Shown here: positions 41,606 to 49,041 of the stretch, one piece after another | How the letters are laid out: the number at the start of each line of letters is the position of its first letter | Numbering within the stretch: position 1 is the first letter of the stretch | Assembly (NCBI GenBank): GCA_036380715.1 | Contig: DASVEF010000250.1 | Location: 1 to 49,051 of the forward strand | Length of the DNA: 49,051 nucleotides | Origin: UBA5704 sp036380715 | Lineage (GTDB): Bacteria; Acidobacteriota; Thermoanaerobaculia; Multivoradales; UBA5704 | Direction: 5' to 3' | Notes under the pieces: model-generated | The model's input: the letters and a program-made list of their open reading frames with translations, nothing else | The model's database searches: none | Told to the model about the DNA's origin: nothing | Position numbers and translations under genes: made by a program

Positions 41606-42043
41606 ATGTCCGACGAGCGCAGATACCGGCAGAGGGGATATCAGGACTCGGGGCCGCGCGAGGAGCGTTCGCGCGGCCCCCAGGCGCCGCGCGAGAAGAA
41701 AGAAGGCCCGCGCGGCCGCGGCCTCGGCGCCCCCACGGAGACCGTCTTCCGCTGCGCCAAGTGCGGCGAAAAGAAGCTGATCGCCGAGCCGATCGAATTC
41801 GACACCACCTGCGCCAAGTGCGGCGCCGATCTCCACACCTGCTCCAACTGCGTCTCCTTCGACACCTCGGCCCGCTGGGAGTGCCGCAGATTCGAGGAGA
41901 TCCCGGCCCGCGTCATCAAGAAGAGCACCCGCAACGAGTGCCCGCTCTTCACCCCCAAAGAGGCGCAGGAGTACGGCAAGGAATCCGACAAAGCCTCCCC
42001 CGGCGACGCCCGCTCCGCCTTCGACGCGCTGTTCAAATTCTGA
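41606..42043 (+). CDS. Zinc-ribbon protein, unknown
   Basis: 145 residues. An Arg-rich disordered N-terminus (1-45) precedes two CxxC knuckles (CAKC, CAKC), a further CSNC and CRR, NECPLF, and a short C-terminal helix ending DALFKF. It likely binds zinc and perhaps nucleic acid or ribosomes; no specific role can be assigned. Start ATG with AAGGA 6 nt upstream. It is convergent with the operon ending at 42056. Confidence 0.75.
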   Translation: MSDERRYRQRGYQDSGPREERSRGPQAPREKKEGPRGRGLGAPTETVFRCAKCGEKKLIAEPIEFDTTCAKCGADLHTCSNCVSFDTSARWECRRFEEIPARVIKKSTRNECPLFTPKEAQEYGKESDKASPGDARSAFDALFKF

Positions 42044-42055
42044 CCTGACCGGCTC

Positions 42056-42565
42056 TCAGCTCTCCGGGTTCTCTGCGTCGGTGCTCCCCACGACGAGGCC
42101 GCAGCCCGGGCATTCGACCTCATGGCTGGAGAGCCAGGCTCCGCAGGCCGGGCACTGGTCCGTCGAAGGGAGCTCGCCGAACGACGGGTCCGCATCCGGC
42201 ACCAATTGCAGCATGTGCTCGCGATCCAGCTCTTTGGCGCGATCATAGTCGTCCGCCGCCACGCAGACGCCGTAGCGGTGGTAGATCGGATCGCCGACAG
42301 GATCGATCCGGCACGCAATGCCGTGTTCCTCGAGAAATCTGCCGAGGCTCTGCGCCCCGTCGAGGTAATCGTCGCGGAGGATCTGGGCCTCGGCCTCGCG
42401 GGGGAGAGAGAAGAAAGGCGCGGGCTCGTCCCGTCGCGGGGGTCTGCCCACCCAGGAGACCGGCTTGGTCTGGGTGCCGCAATCGATGCAGTGCGTCACG
42501 TGGAGCTGGAACTCGGAGCCGCAATTCGGACAGACGAGGACGTCCGGATCCATGTCCATGTTCAT
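42056..42565 (-). CDS. Zinc ribbon plus DUF2007-like protein
   Basis: 169 residues. An N-terminal zinc ribbon (CPNC...CIDC, residues 12-29), a DUF2007-like domain (about 60-130; ILRDDYLDGAQSLGRFLEEH then GIACRIDP) and a second CPAC...CPGC ribbon at the C-terminus. DUF2007 is called a signal-transducing domain, but its role is unclear. The ATG at 42565 overlaps the deaminase stop (TAATG). It is the last gene of a four-gene operon. Confidence 0.8.
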   Translation of the reverse strand: MNMDMDPDVLVCPNCGSEFQLHVTHCIDCGTQTKPVSWVGRPPRRDEPAPFFSLPREAEAQILRDDYLDGAQSLGRFLEEHGIACRIDPVGDPIYHRYGVCVAADDYDRAKELDREHMLQLVPDADPSFGELPSTDQCPACGAWLSSHEVECPGCGLVVGSTDAENPES

Positions 42566-43038
42566 TAGCCTGATCCTATTCGATACGCGGAGCCGAGATC
42601 GAGAGCGCGCTGCGCCAAGGGCGCGAATCGCTCGGGCTGGGCCGGCCCAAACCAGTCGATGCCTTCCGCCTTGGCTCGGACATAGTCGGGCAGATGAGGC
42701 ACGACTGAGAGCGCACCCCCGAGCGGATCGTAGGCGCCAAACACAACGCGGCCGATCCGATGCAGAACGATCGCGCCGAAGCACATGAGGCACGGTTCAA
42801 GAGAGGCGTAGAGGGTGAGCCCGGCTGGAGATGCCCATACGGCGTCAGGCGCCGCTCGTAAGGCTTCAACCTCAGCGTGGCGACCCGGGTGGAAACATGG
42901 GTTGAGGGATCGGTTGGCGCCCTCGGCTACGACGCTCGTGCCTCGCACCAGGAGCGCCGCGATGGGAAGGTTGCCCCGAGCCTCCGCGGCGACCGCCAGC
43001 TCATACACGCGATCGAGACAGGCGGAGTCGAAGTCCAT
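42565..43038 (-). CDS. Nucleoside/base deaminase (CDA superfamily)
   Basis: 157 residues with the zinc site HAE (His54, Glu56) and PCLMC (Cys83, Cys86). The family includes guanine deaminase, TadA and similar enzymes. The spacing and YASLEPCLMCFGAIVLHRIG block look closest to guanine/TadA-type enzymes, but a dedicated tRNA-binding tail is not evident, so the substrate is open. ATG 43038 is chosen for GGGAG just upstream. It is 13 bp after ridA in the same operon. Confidence 0.85.
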   Translation of the reverse strand: MDFDSACLDRVYELAVAAEARGNLPIAALLVRGTSVVAEGANRSLNPCFHPGRHAEVEALRAAPDAVWASPAGLTLYASLEPCLMCFGAIVLHRIGRVVFGAYDPLGGALSVVPHLPDYVRAKAEGIDWFGPAQPERFAPLAQRALDLGSAYRIGSG

Positions 43039-43051
43039 GATCTCCCGATAC

Positions 43052-43519
43052 CTACTGAACCTCGAAGACCGCCTCGACCTCGACCGCCACATCGTAGGGC
43101 AGAGCGCTGACGCCGACCGCCATGCGCGTATGCCGTCCGGCCTCTCCGAAGATCTCCACGAACAGGTCCGAAGCGCCGTTGATGACCTGCGATTGCCCTA
43201 CGAATTCGGGAACCGAATTTACATAGCCAGCAACTCGAACGCAGCGCACGACCTGATTCAGATCACCATTCACCGCAGTGCGGAGATGAGCGATGAGATT
43301 GAGAGCACAGAGCCGCGCAGCCTGTTGACCCTCTTCAAGGCCGAGCTCACGGCCGAGCTTACCGATGAAGCGGCGTTCACCATTCCATTGCGAAAGCTGG
43401 CCTGTCAAGAAGAGGAGGTTGCCGCTCCGCACGAACTGAACGTAATTGGCGCCGGGTTTGCTCGGTTGCGGCAGCTCGATCTGAAGCTCTCTGAGTCGAT
43501 CCTCGAAGCGGGTGGACAT
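43052..43519 (-). CDS. RidA-family protein (YjgF/UK114)
   Basis: 155 residues, somewhat longer than the 128-residue archetype. GNLLFLTGQLSQWNG and TRMAVGVSALPYDVAVEVEA carry the family's core strands and the conserved Arg that anchors the substrate carboxylate. RidA hydrolyses reactive imines/enamines (for example 2-aminoacrylate) to ketoacids; the extended subgroup with AVGVxxLP ends may have other substrates. The ATG follows directly after the upstream stop codon. Confidence 0.9.
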   Translation of the reverse strand: MSTRFEDRLRELQIELPQPSKPGANYVQFVRSGNLLFLTGQLSQWNGERRFIGKLGRELGLEEGQQAARLCALNLIAHLRTAVNGDLNQVVRCVRVAGYVNSVPEFVGQSQVINGASDLFVEIFGEAGRHTRMAVGVSALPYDVAVEVEAVFEVQ

Positions 43520-43738
43520 TTATTTATCACCACGATGATCGTTCTCCGACAAATCCATATCCGACACCGGCGTCTTCACCCCTTGGACCCACCGGACGTA
43601 GTAAGCCTCGTACTCCCCATGCTCGATCTTGCGGACGAACTGGGCTTTCGAGAACGTCTCGCCGGTGAGGTTGTCCCGGAACCACTGGTTCCGACCGTTG
43701 GCATCTTCCTGAATGACGCTCACCCTGGTGACGGGCAT
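43520..43738 (-). CDS. Small DUF3892-like protein
   Basis: 72 residues: VIQEDANGRNQWFRDNLTGE followed by VRKIEHGEYEAYYVRWVQGV resembles DUF3892 (W, TG, I..G, YV pattern). Its role is unknown. ATG 43738 is chosen because GAAAGGAGG lies 9 nt upstream; the longer open frame has no ribosome site. It is the first gene of the operon with RidA, the deaminase and the zinc-ribbon protein. Upstream on the minus strand TTGACG resembles a -35, but no good -10 follows. Confidence 0.7.
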   Translation of the reverse strand: MPVTRVSVIQEDANGRNQWFRDNLTGETFSKAQFVRKIEHGEYEAYYVRWVQGVKTPVSDMDLSENDHRGDK

Positions 43739-43939
43739 GCTCAGATCCTCCTTTCTACAATGGGACCACAAGCGGCATCCGTCGTCAAGGGTGAAACCAC
43801 AAGATCTGGTATGTTTGGCGGCTGCCGGACCCAGCATCTGGCGATCCTCCCCCATGCGACATGCTCGGTTCTGTCTCGCCGCGGGCCGGGGAGGCACCCT
43901 TAACGATAGGGGCCTGACAATCCGGCCCCGAGGAGGATC
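43739..43939. other. Divergent intergenic region
   Basis: 201 bases between the DUF3892-like gene and the Cys-rich peptide gene. A GGGGCC-N9-GGCCCC hairpin (43909-43929) sits just before the AGGAGG ribosome site of the peptide gene. No convincing full promoter seen. Confidence 0.5.
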
Positions 43940-44128
43940 ATGATGCGCAAGACGATTTCCATGGCTCTGGCGCTGGCGGCGGTGGTCGCGGCGCTTGCCA
44001 CGGCCCCGAAGCCTGCGGCGGGAGAAGAGTGCGTGTGGTTCTGCGACGGCCAGACGCCGCGGTGCTCCTGTCCCAATCCCCGTCAATGCACCTGGCCGCC
44101 ACCGCCGATGCAGTGCCCCACCGACTGA
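43940..44128 (+). CDS. 62-residue secreted Cys-rich peptide
   Basis: Signal peptide (MRKTISMALALAAVVAALAT ending AAG) and a mature part of about 34 residues with six cysteines, spaced C-x3-C-x6-C-x-C-x5-C-x8-C, and a proline run PPPP. This is like a small disulfide-bonded peptide. AGGAGG precedes two ATG codons (43940 and 43943). No family recognised. It could be a toxin, signal or protease inhibitor; nothing in the context decides. A strong hairpin terminator follows 13 bp after the stop. Confidence 0.65.
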   Translation: MMRKTISMALALAAVVAALATAPKPAAGEECVWFCDGQTPRCSCPNPRQCTWPPPPMQCPTD

Positions 44129-44140
44129 CCTTCGTCTCAA

Positions 44141-44168
44141 CCGGGAACGGGCGATCGCTCGTTCCCGG
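44141..44168. terminator. Bidirectional hairpin terminator
   Basis: CCGGGAACG (44141-44149) pairs with CGTTCCCGG (44160-44168) around the palindrome GCGATCGC, with one G-T pair. It lies between the convergent stops at 44128 and 44181. Confidence 0.65.
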
Positions 44169-44180
44169 CCTCGAAGGGGC

Positions 44181-45641
44181 CTACCGCCCGGCCGCGTTCC
44201 GCAGGAGTTGCGCGTAGAAGCGGACGATCTCGCCGTAGTTTTCGACGCTCACCCTCTCGTTCGTGCCGTGGAAGCGGACCATGTCCGGCTCGGTCGCGCG
44301 GATCGGGATGAAGCGGTAGATGTTCCGGGTGAGCTTCTGGAAGTGCTTGGTGTCGGTCGCTCCGCCCAGCAGGTTGGGGGAGGCGAAGGTCCCCGGGAGG
44401 GTCTGGGCGATGGTCCGCTGGAGCAGCTCGAAGGATGGCGCGCGGACGTCGGATTCGGGGGACGGGTCGGCCGCGTGGCCGGCCTGGGAGACTTCGACTC
44501 CGGGACCGGCCAGCTCGCGGACGTGCCGCATCACCCCTTCGACCGTATCGCCCGGCAGGATGCGGAAGTTCACCACGGCGCGGGCTTCCAGCGGCAGGAC
44601 GTTCTCCTTGACCCCGCCGCGGATCATCGTGGCCGCGGTCGTGGTGCGGATGCGGGCGTTGCCGGCCGGCTCGGAGGCGAACTGCCTTTCGGCGACCGGA
44701 CCGAAGAGCCAGAGGTTCGCCAGGATCATGCGCGGGAAGAAGGGCATCTCCGGGGCCAGGTACTCGAAAGACCTCTCCGTGGCGCCGTCGATCCGGGTCG
44801 GCATGGGGTTCTCTTCCAGGCGCACGATCGCGGCGCTGACCAGGCCGATTGCGGTGTGGGGCGGCGGCATGGAGGAGTGGCCGCCCGGGTTCTTCGCCGT
44901 CAGAGCGACGTTGGCATAGCCTTTCTCGGCGGTCCCGATCATGGCGACCGGCGGGGCCACGCCCGGCACCATCTTCTCGGCGATCACCCCTCCCTCATCG
45001 AGGATGAATTGCGGACGGATGCCCCGGCGCTCGAGCAGCGCCGCCAGGTTGCGCGCCCCCTGCAATCCGCCGATCTCTTCGTCGTGGCCGAACGCGAGGA
45101 GGACCGTGCGCTCCGGCTGGAAGCCCCGTCCGAGGAGCATCTCCACGCCCTCCAGGATTCCCAGGACGCTGACTTTGTCGTCCATGGACCCGCGGCCCCA
45201 GACATAGCCGTCCGCGATCCTCCCGGCGAACGGCGGGTGCGTCCACGAGCGCTCCGTGCCCGGTTCGACCGGTACGACGTCGAGGTGGGACATCAGCAGG
45301 ATCGGAGGGAGCGAGGGATTCTGTCCCTTCCAGGTGTAGAGGAGGCTGTAGTCCGCCACGACCTCGCGGGTCAGCGCCGCGTGGGTCCGCGGGAAGCTCC
45401 GCGCCAGGTACTGATGCAGGCCGAGGAACGCCTCGCGCTCGACGCGTCCACCCTCTTCATGGGAGATGGTGGGGAAGCGGATCGCCCCGGCCAGCCGCGC
45501 GGCCGCGGCCTGGGCGTCGACCGGAAGGTCGGTCACCGGCTCGGCCGAAATCTGGCGCGACTGGACCATGGCGGTCCGGACGAGGACGATGGCAATCAGG
45601 ATTAGCAGGGCGAGGCCCAGGATAGAGAGGATCTTTTTCAT
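44181..45641 (-). CDS. M20-family metallopeptidase, membrane-anchored (PM20D1/CPS1-like)
   Basis: 486 residues. An N-terminal membrane anchor (about 4-24) precedes the M20 catalytic fold: His119 and Asp121 in SHLDVVP, Asp154 in RGSMDDK, Glu188/189 in GHDEEIGG, Asp215 in LDEGG, and a late His in RFHGTNERV. A dimerisation lid lies at about 240-350. The closest type is the carboxypeptidase S/PM20D1 group, which splits or forms N-acyl and dipeptide amide bonds. It is probably periplasmic. The ATG has no clear ribosome site; the second hairpin array lies directly upstream, where its promoter should be. Confidence 0.9.
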   Translation of the reverse strand: MKKILSILGLALLILIAIVLVRTAMVQSRQISAEPVTDLPVDAQAAAARLAGAIRFPTISHEEGGRVEREAFLGLHQYLARSFPRTHAALTREVVADYSLLYTWKGQNPSLPPILLMSHLDVVPVEPGTERSWTHPPFAGRIADGYVWGRGSMDDKVSVLGILEGVEMLLGRGFQPERTVLLAFGHDEEIGGLQGARNLAALLERRGIRPQFILDEGGVIAEKMVPGVAPPVAMIGTAEKGYANVALTAKNPGGHSSMPPPHTAIGLVSAAIVRLEENPMPTRIDGATERSFEYLAPEMPFFPRMILANLWLFGPVAERQFASEPAGNARIRTTTAATMIRGGVKENVLPLEARAVVNFRILPGDTVEGVMRHVRELAGPGVEVSQAGHAADPSPESDVRAPSFELLQRTIAQTLPGTFASPNLLGGATDTKHFQKLTRNIYRFIPIRATEPDMVRFHGTNERVSVENYGEIVRFYAQLLRNAAGR

Positions 45642-45687
45642 ATCGGTCGCTGGCTATCCTATGCCACGTTCGCGCCCCTTTTTACGC

Positions 45688-46034
45688 CGGGTACAGGGGT
45701 GTACCCGCGAATTCCGGCGGCGGATTCGAAGGGAGACGCGTTTTTCGCCGGGTACAGGGGTGTACCCGACAAAAAAACGCGCAAAACCTCGGGTACGGGG
45801 GTGTTCCTTTCGGGTAGGGGGGCGTACCCGAAAGGTACGGGGGTCTTCCTGCGTGGGCGACGGCCGCCCATCCATACAAAGAAGAATTCTTGACAAAAAA
45901 CGCGGCGAACTTGCGGGTAAGGGGGCCTACCTGAAAATAAAGGTCGTTCCTGCGTGGGCGACGGTCGCCCATCCAGGTACAGGGGGGTACCCGACTTTTC
46001 CTGCATTTTTTTGACGGGTACGGGGGCGTACCGG
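45688..46034. repeat. Array of eight GGGTAC/GTACCC hairpins
   Basis: The gene-free stretch 45642-46056 holds eight copies of a roughly 20-nt dyad, best copy CGGGTAC-AGGGGT-GTACCCG, at 45688, 45749, 45790, 45811, 45833, 45914, 45974 and 46015. The copies at 45790 and 45833 are imperfect. The loop is nearly always a G-run of 4-6. Distances are 61, 41, 21, 22, 81, 60 and 41 bp, close to multiples of about 20.3. Two further TGGGCG-N5-CGCCCA hairpins (45854-45870 and 45955-45971) share a longer flank (CCTGCG... ...TCCA). T/A runs pair around the second copy (GCGTTTTT with AAAAACGC). Confidence 0.85.
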
Positions 46035-46056
46035 CTTTTTGCGCAGCAGAAAGGCG

Positions 46057-46704
46057 TCACCCTCTGGAGTATTCGATTCCCTCCCCGGGCCAGCCGATCC
46101 GGACCTTGTGCTTGACCTTGATCCAGCTCCGGGTGCGGACGCCGGGCGTGTAGATCGAATCGGGGTCTTTAGCGACCAGCCCTTCCCAGCCGTGCTCCAC
46201 GACCTCCTTCCAGGCTTCGAGGCCGCGAGGAGCCAGACGCCGGGCCAGGAGGATCGGTCCCTCGGCCCCGCGCACCGCACGCTCGAGCGCGGACCGGCGG
46301 CGGCGCAGGGGCTCGTTCAGAAGGCTCTTGCCTCGGGAGTAGAGGCAGTCGAAGGCGACGAAGACCGGCGGCGTGAGGAGCTTGTCCGCGGGTGCGCCTC
46401 GCATGAAGCCGAGGTGGGAGACGAAGTTTTCGTCGAAGACCGCGACCTCGCCGTCGAGGACCAGCGTCTCGGGTTTCAGAGTACCGATGGCCTCGGCGAT
46501 CTCCGAGAACTGTCGCGTGAAGTCTTTCAAGTTGCGGCTGACGAGCTGGACGCGGCCGCCGTCCTTGTAGGCGAGCATGCGATAGCCGTCGTACTTCTCC
46601 TCATAGATCCAGCCCGGCTTGTGAAACGGTCTCTTGACCTCGTCGGCCAGCATCGGGCGGAACGGTTTCGGGAGCTCGTCCACGGCACGAGCCGCCGACC
46701 GCAA
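46057..46704 (-). CDS. ATP-dependent DNA ligase-like, adenylation domain only
   Basis: 215 residues. Nucleotidyltransferase motifs of LigC/LigD-type ligases are in order: I with Lys37 in EEKYDGYR, III LDGEVAVFDE (83-92), IV FDCLY (118-122), V WEGLVAKD (171-178), then SWIKVKHKV. In full ligases an OB-fold of about 90-100 residues follows this point; here the protein stops after GEGIEYSRG. It could still adenylate itself but would bind DNA poorly. The stop lies 23 bp from the hairpin array, so truncation by repeat spread is possible. The start is TTG 46704; GTG 46683 is the alternative. It lies 76 bp after thrC on the same strand. Confidence 0.82.
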   Translation of the reverse strand: MRSAARAVDELPKPFRPMLADEVKRPFHKPGWIYEEKYDGYRMLAYKDGGRVQLVSRNLKDFTRQFSEIAEAIGTLKPETLVLDGEVAVFDENFVSHLGFMRGAPADKLLTPPVFVAFDCLYSRGKSLLNEPLRRRRSALERAVRGAEGPILLARRLAPRGLEAWKEVVEHGWEGLVAKDPDSIYTPGVRTRSWIKVKHKVRIGWPGEGIEYSRG

Positions 46705-46780
46705 GGCGCATGCCGATTATGTCGATACAGAAACCAGTTCTGTTTCAACGTCCACTATCCTTGCGATTTCGTAACGGGAT

Positions 46781-48082
46781 TCAGCAACAGTCCTGTCTGA
46801 GCCTGCTCTTCAGCACCTCGACATCGTTCGCCATCCCCTCCGCCGCGAGCGGCCGATCGAGGAGGCCGATCAGGGCAGGGGGGAGCGGGATCTCCCGATC
46901 GAGCACAGGCTCCAGGGCCTCTTTGAATTTGGCAGGGTGGGCGGTGGCGAGGAAGACGCCGGTCTCGCCGGGGCGAAGCTGGCTCTTCAGGACCGCATAG
47001 GCCACGGCGCTGTGAGGGTCGGCGAGATAGCCCTGATCGTCGAGATTGCGGATGGTGGCGCGGGTGCCTTCGTCGTCGAGGCTCCCCCAGCGGAGGGCGG
47101 AGCGGAGGGCCTGCCAGTCCCCTGCGAAGAGGTGCCGGATGCGCTCCCAGTTGCTCGGGGCTCCCACGTCCATGGCGTTCGAGAGGGTGGCGATGCTCGG
47201 ACGCGGGTGGTACTCGCCGGTCTCCAGATAGTCGGGGACGGTGGTGTTGGCGTTGGTGGCGGCCACGAAGCTGCGGACGGGGAGGCCCATGCGCCAGGCG
47301 TAGAGGCCCGCGCAGAGGTTGCCGAAGTTGCCGCTCGGCACCGCGATCGCCGGCGGGTCCGCGATCCCCTGGGCGCGCAGGGCCGCGGCCCCCTCGAAAT
47401 AGTAGAGAGTCTGGGCGATCAGCCGGGCAATATTGATCGAGTTCGCCGAGGTCAGGCCCAGCTCGGAGGAGAGGTCCGGGTCCGCGAAGCAGGCCTTGGC
47501 CAGCGCCTGGCAATCGTCGAAAGCCCCTTCGACCGCCAGCGCCAGGACGTTCTCTCCCAGCGCGGCGAACTGTCTTTCCTGGAGCGGCGAGACCCTCCCT
47601 TTCGGATAGAGGATTACGACCCGGATGCCGGGCAGGCGCCAGAAGGCCTGGGCCACGGCGGCGCCGGTGTCGCCGCTGGTCGCGGTCAGGATGGTGAGGG
47701 GCGTCTCGTCGGTCCGGCGCTCGCGCTCCAGGCGGAGCATGCGGGCGAGGAAGCGGGCACCGAAGTCCTTGAAGGCGAGGGACGGGCCGTGGAAGAGCTC
47801 CAGGGCGAAGACGTTCTCTTCGATCCGGACGAGCGGGACCGGGAAGTCGAAGGCGTCCCGCGCCACGCCGGTGATCTCATCCTCTCCATATTCGTCTCCC
47901 AGCAGGCGTACCAGGATTTCGACCGAGCGGTCCGCCCAGGGCAGCGCGAGCAGGCGGTCGACGTCCTGGAAGCGGGGGAGCGACTCGGACGCGTAGAGGC
48001 CGCCGTCCGGAGCGAGGTTGCGGGTCATGGCCTCGCCGAAGATGGCTTTCGCCCGCCGATTGCGGGTGCTCCGGAGGATCAT
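46781..48082 (-). CDS. thrC: Threonine synthase
   Basis: 433 residues, full length. It converts O-phosphohomoserine to threonine with PLP. The Schiff-base lysine is Lys105 in FHGPSLAFKDFGARFL; ATSGDTGAAVAQAF and SANSINIARLIAQTLYYFEG are the substrate and phosphate-binding blocks. It has the longer type found with E. coli-like thrC (N-terminal RSTRNRRAKAIF). It overlaps thrB by 4 bp (ATGA), so the last two steps of threonine synthesis are cotranslated. Confidence 0.97.
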   Translation of the reverse strand: MILRSTRNRRAKAIFGEAMTRNLAPDGGLYASESLPRFQDVDRLLALPWADRSVEILVRLLGDEYGEDEITGVARDAFDFPVPLVRIEENVFALELFHGPSLAFKDFGARFLARMLRLERERRTDETPLTILTATSGDTGAAVAQAFWRLPGIRVVILYPKGRVSPLQERQFAALGENVLALAVEGAFDDCQALAKACFADPDLSSELGLTSANSINIARLIAQTLYYFEGAAALRAQGIADPPAIAVPSGNFGNLCAGLYAWRMGLPVRSFVAATNANTTVPDYLETGEYHPRPSIATLSNAMDVGAPSNWERIRHLFAGDWQALRSALRWGSLDDEGTRATIRNLDDQGYLADPHSAVAYAVLKSQLRPGETGVFLATAHPAKFKEALEPVLDREIPLPPALIGLLDRPLAAEGMANDVEVLKSRLRQDCC

Positions 48083-49023
48083 CGTCTATCCTCCAGAAGG
48101 CGGGCGCCGCGGGTGTCCAGACGGCAGATCCGCGCTTCGGCGGCGACGTCGCGCGAACCGAAGCCGTGGATCAGGGCGTCGGCCACGGCCGGGGCGTCCC
48201 TCTCCTCGGCCACGGCGAAGACCGCCGGGCCGGCCCCGGAGAGGCTGGCACCCAGGGCTCCGGCCGCGAGGGCGCCGCGCTGGGCTTCGCGGAAACCCGG
48301 GACGAGATCGGCGCGCCAGGGCTCCGCGAGCAGGTCCCGCAGCGTGATCCGCAGCAGGGGCCGGTCGTCCGTATACAAGGCGTGCACAAAGGCAGCGAGA
48401 TTCTGCGAGTGCTCGACTGCCAGAGCGAGCGGAACCTCCTTCGGCAGGACGCGCCGGGCCTCCCGGGTCGCCAGCGCCAGGGCCGGGCTCGCCATCACGA
48501 TCCGCAGATCTTCGGGGAAGGGGAGCGGGCGGGGGAGGCCGGCGGGCGGGACGAGGAGGAGGCCTCCGAGCAGGCACGGGGCCACGTTGTCGAGGTGGAC
48601 AGACCCCGAGGCCAGCCCCTCGGCCCGGCCGGCGAGCGCGAGGAGATCGGCCTTCCCGAGCGGCTCGCCGCGCCAGGCGTTGAGAGCCATGGCCGCGGCC
48701 GTCACGCTCGCCGCGCTGGAGGCCAGGCCGCTGCACACGGGCAGCCCTTTGTGGAGGGTGAGTGCGAGCGGTGGGAGGGGCGAGCCCACCGCCTCCTCGA
48801 ACAGATCCCGGGTGCGGATCACCAGATTGTCCGCCGGATCGGCCGGCAGGCGGTCTGCGTAGGGGCCTTTGCAGACGAAGCGCGGCTCGTCCGCCGCCTC
48901 GACCTCGACCACGTCTCCCCAGAGGCTGCCGTCCACCGGCGCGAGCGCGGCCCCGAGGACGTCGAAACCCGCGGCGAAGTTGCCCACTCCGGCCGGGGCG
49001 AAGGCGCGGAGGCGGCCCCTCAC
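48079..49023 (-). CDS. thrB: Homoserine kinase
   Basis: 314 residues, a GHMP kinase. It phosphorylates homoserine for the threonine synthase encoded next. N-terminal block FAPAGVGNFAAGFDVLG, phosphate loop PVCSGLASSAA (95-105) and C-terminal GASLSGAGPAVFAV are all typical. The start is GTG 49023; the family normally begins only a few residues before this block, so the start is well placed. The GTG and the G-rich ribosome-site-like sequence upstream of it lie inside a copy of the C-rich repeat. Confidence 0.95.
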   Translation of the reverse strand: MRGRLRAFAPAGVGNFAAGFDVLGAALAPVDGSLWGDVVEVEAADEPRFVCKGPYADRLPADPADNLVIRTRDLFEEAVGSPLPPLALTLHKGLPVCSGLASSAASVTAAAMALNAWRGEPLGKADLLALAGRAEGLASGSVHLDNVAPCLLGGLLLVPPAGLPRPLPFPEDLRIVMASPALALATREARRVLPKEVPLALAVEHSQNLAAFVHALYTDDRPLLRITLRDLLAEPWRADLVPGFREAQRGALAAGALGASLSGAGPAVFAVAEERDAPAVADALIHGFGSRDVAAEARICRLDTRGARLLEDRR

Positions 49024-49041
49024 CCCCTGGCCCCCTCTCCC
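49017..49041. repeat. C-rich repeat, copy at the thrB start
   Basis: Twenty-five bases identical to 30583-30607 (beginning CCCTCACCCCCTGGCC). On the minus strand it supplies the thrB start codon and the G-rich sequence just upstream. It may continue past the window end, since 49042-49051 is still C-rich. Confidence 0.75.

Noticed and set aside
45466..46014. Plus-strand frame with repeated GTGVYP-like peptides over the second array
   Set aside because: It begins inside the M20 gene antisense and follows DNA dyads on both strands; repeats lie in several frames, as expected for a DNA-level repeat.
45688..46034. CRISPR array
   Set aside because: Repeat and spacer lengths are irregular and spacers carry related hairpins; no cas genes in the window.
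46937..48862. 641-codon plus-strand frame over thrC and thrB
   Set aside because: Both threonine genes are unambiguous on the minus strand; this frame has no domain.
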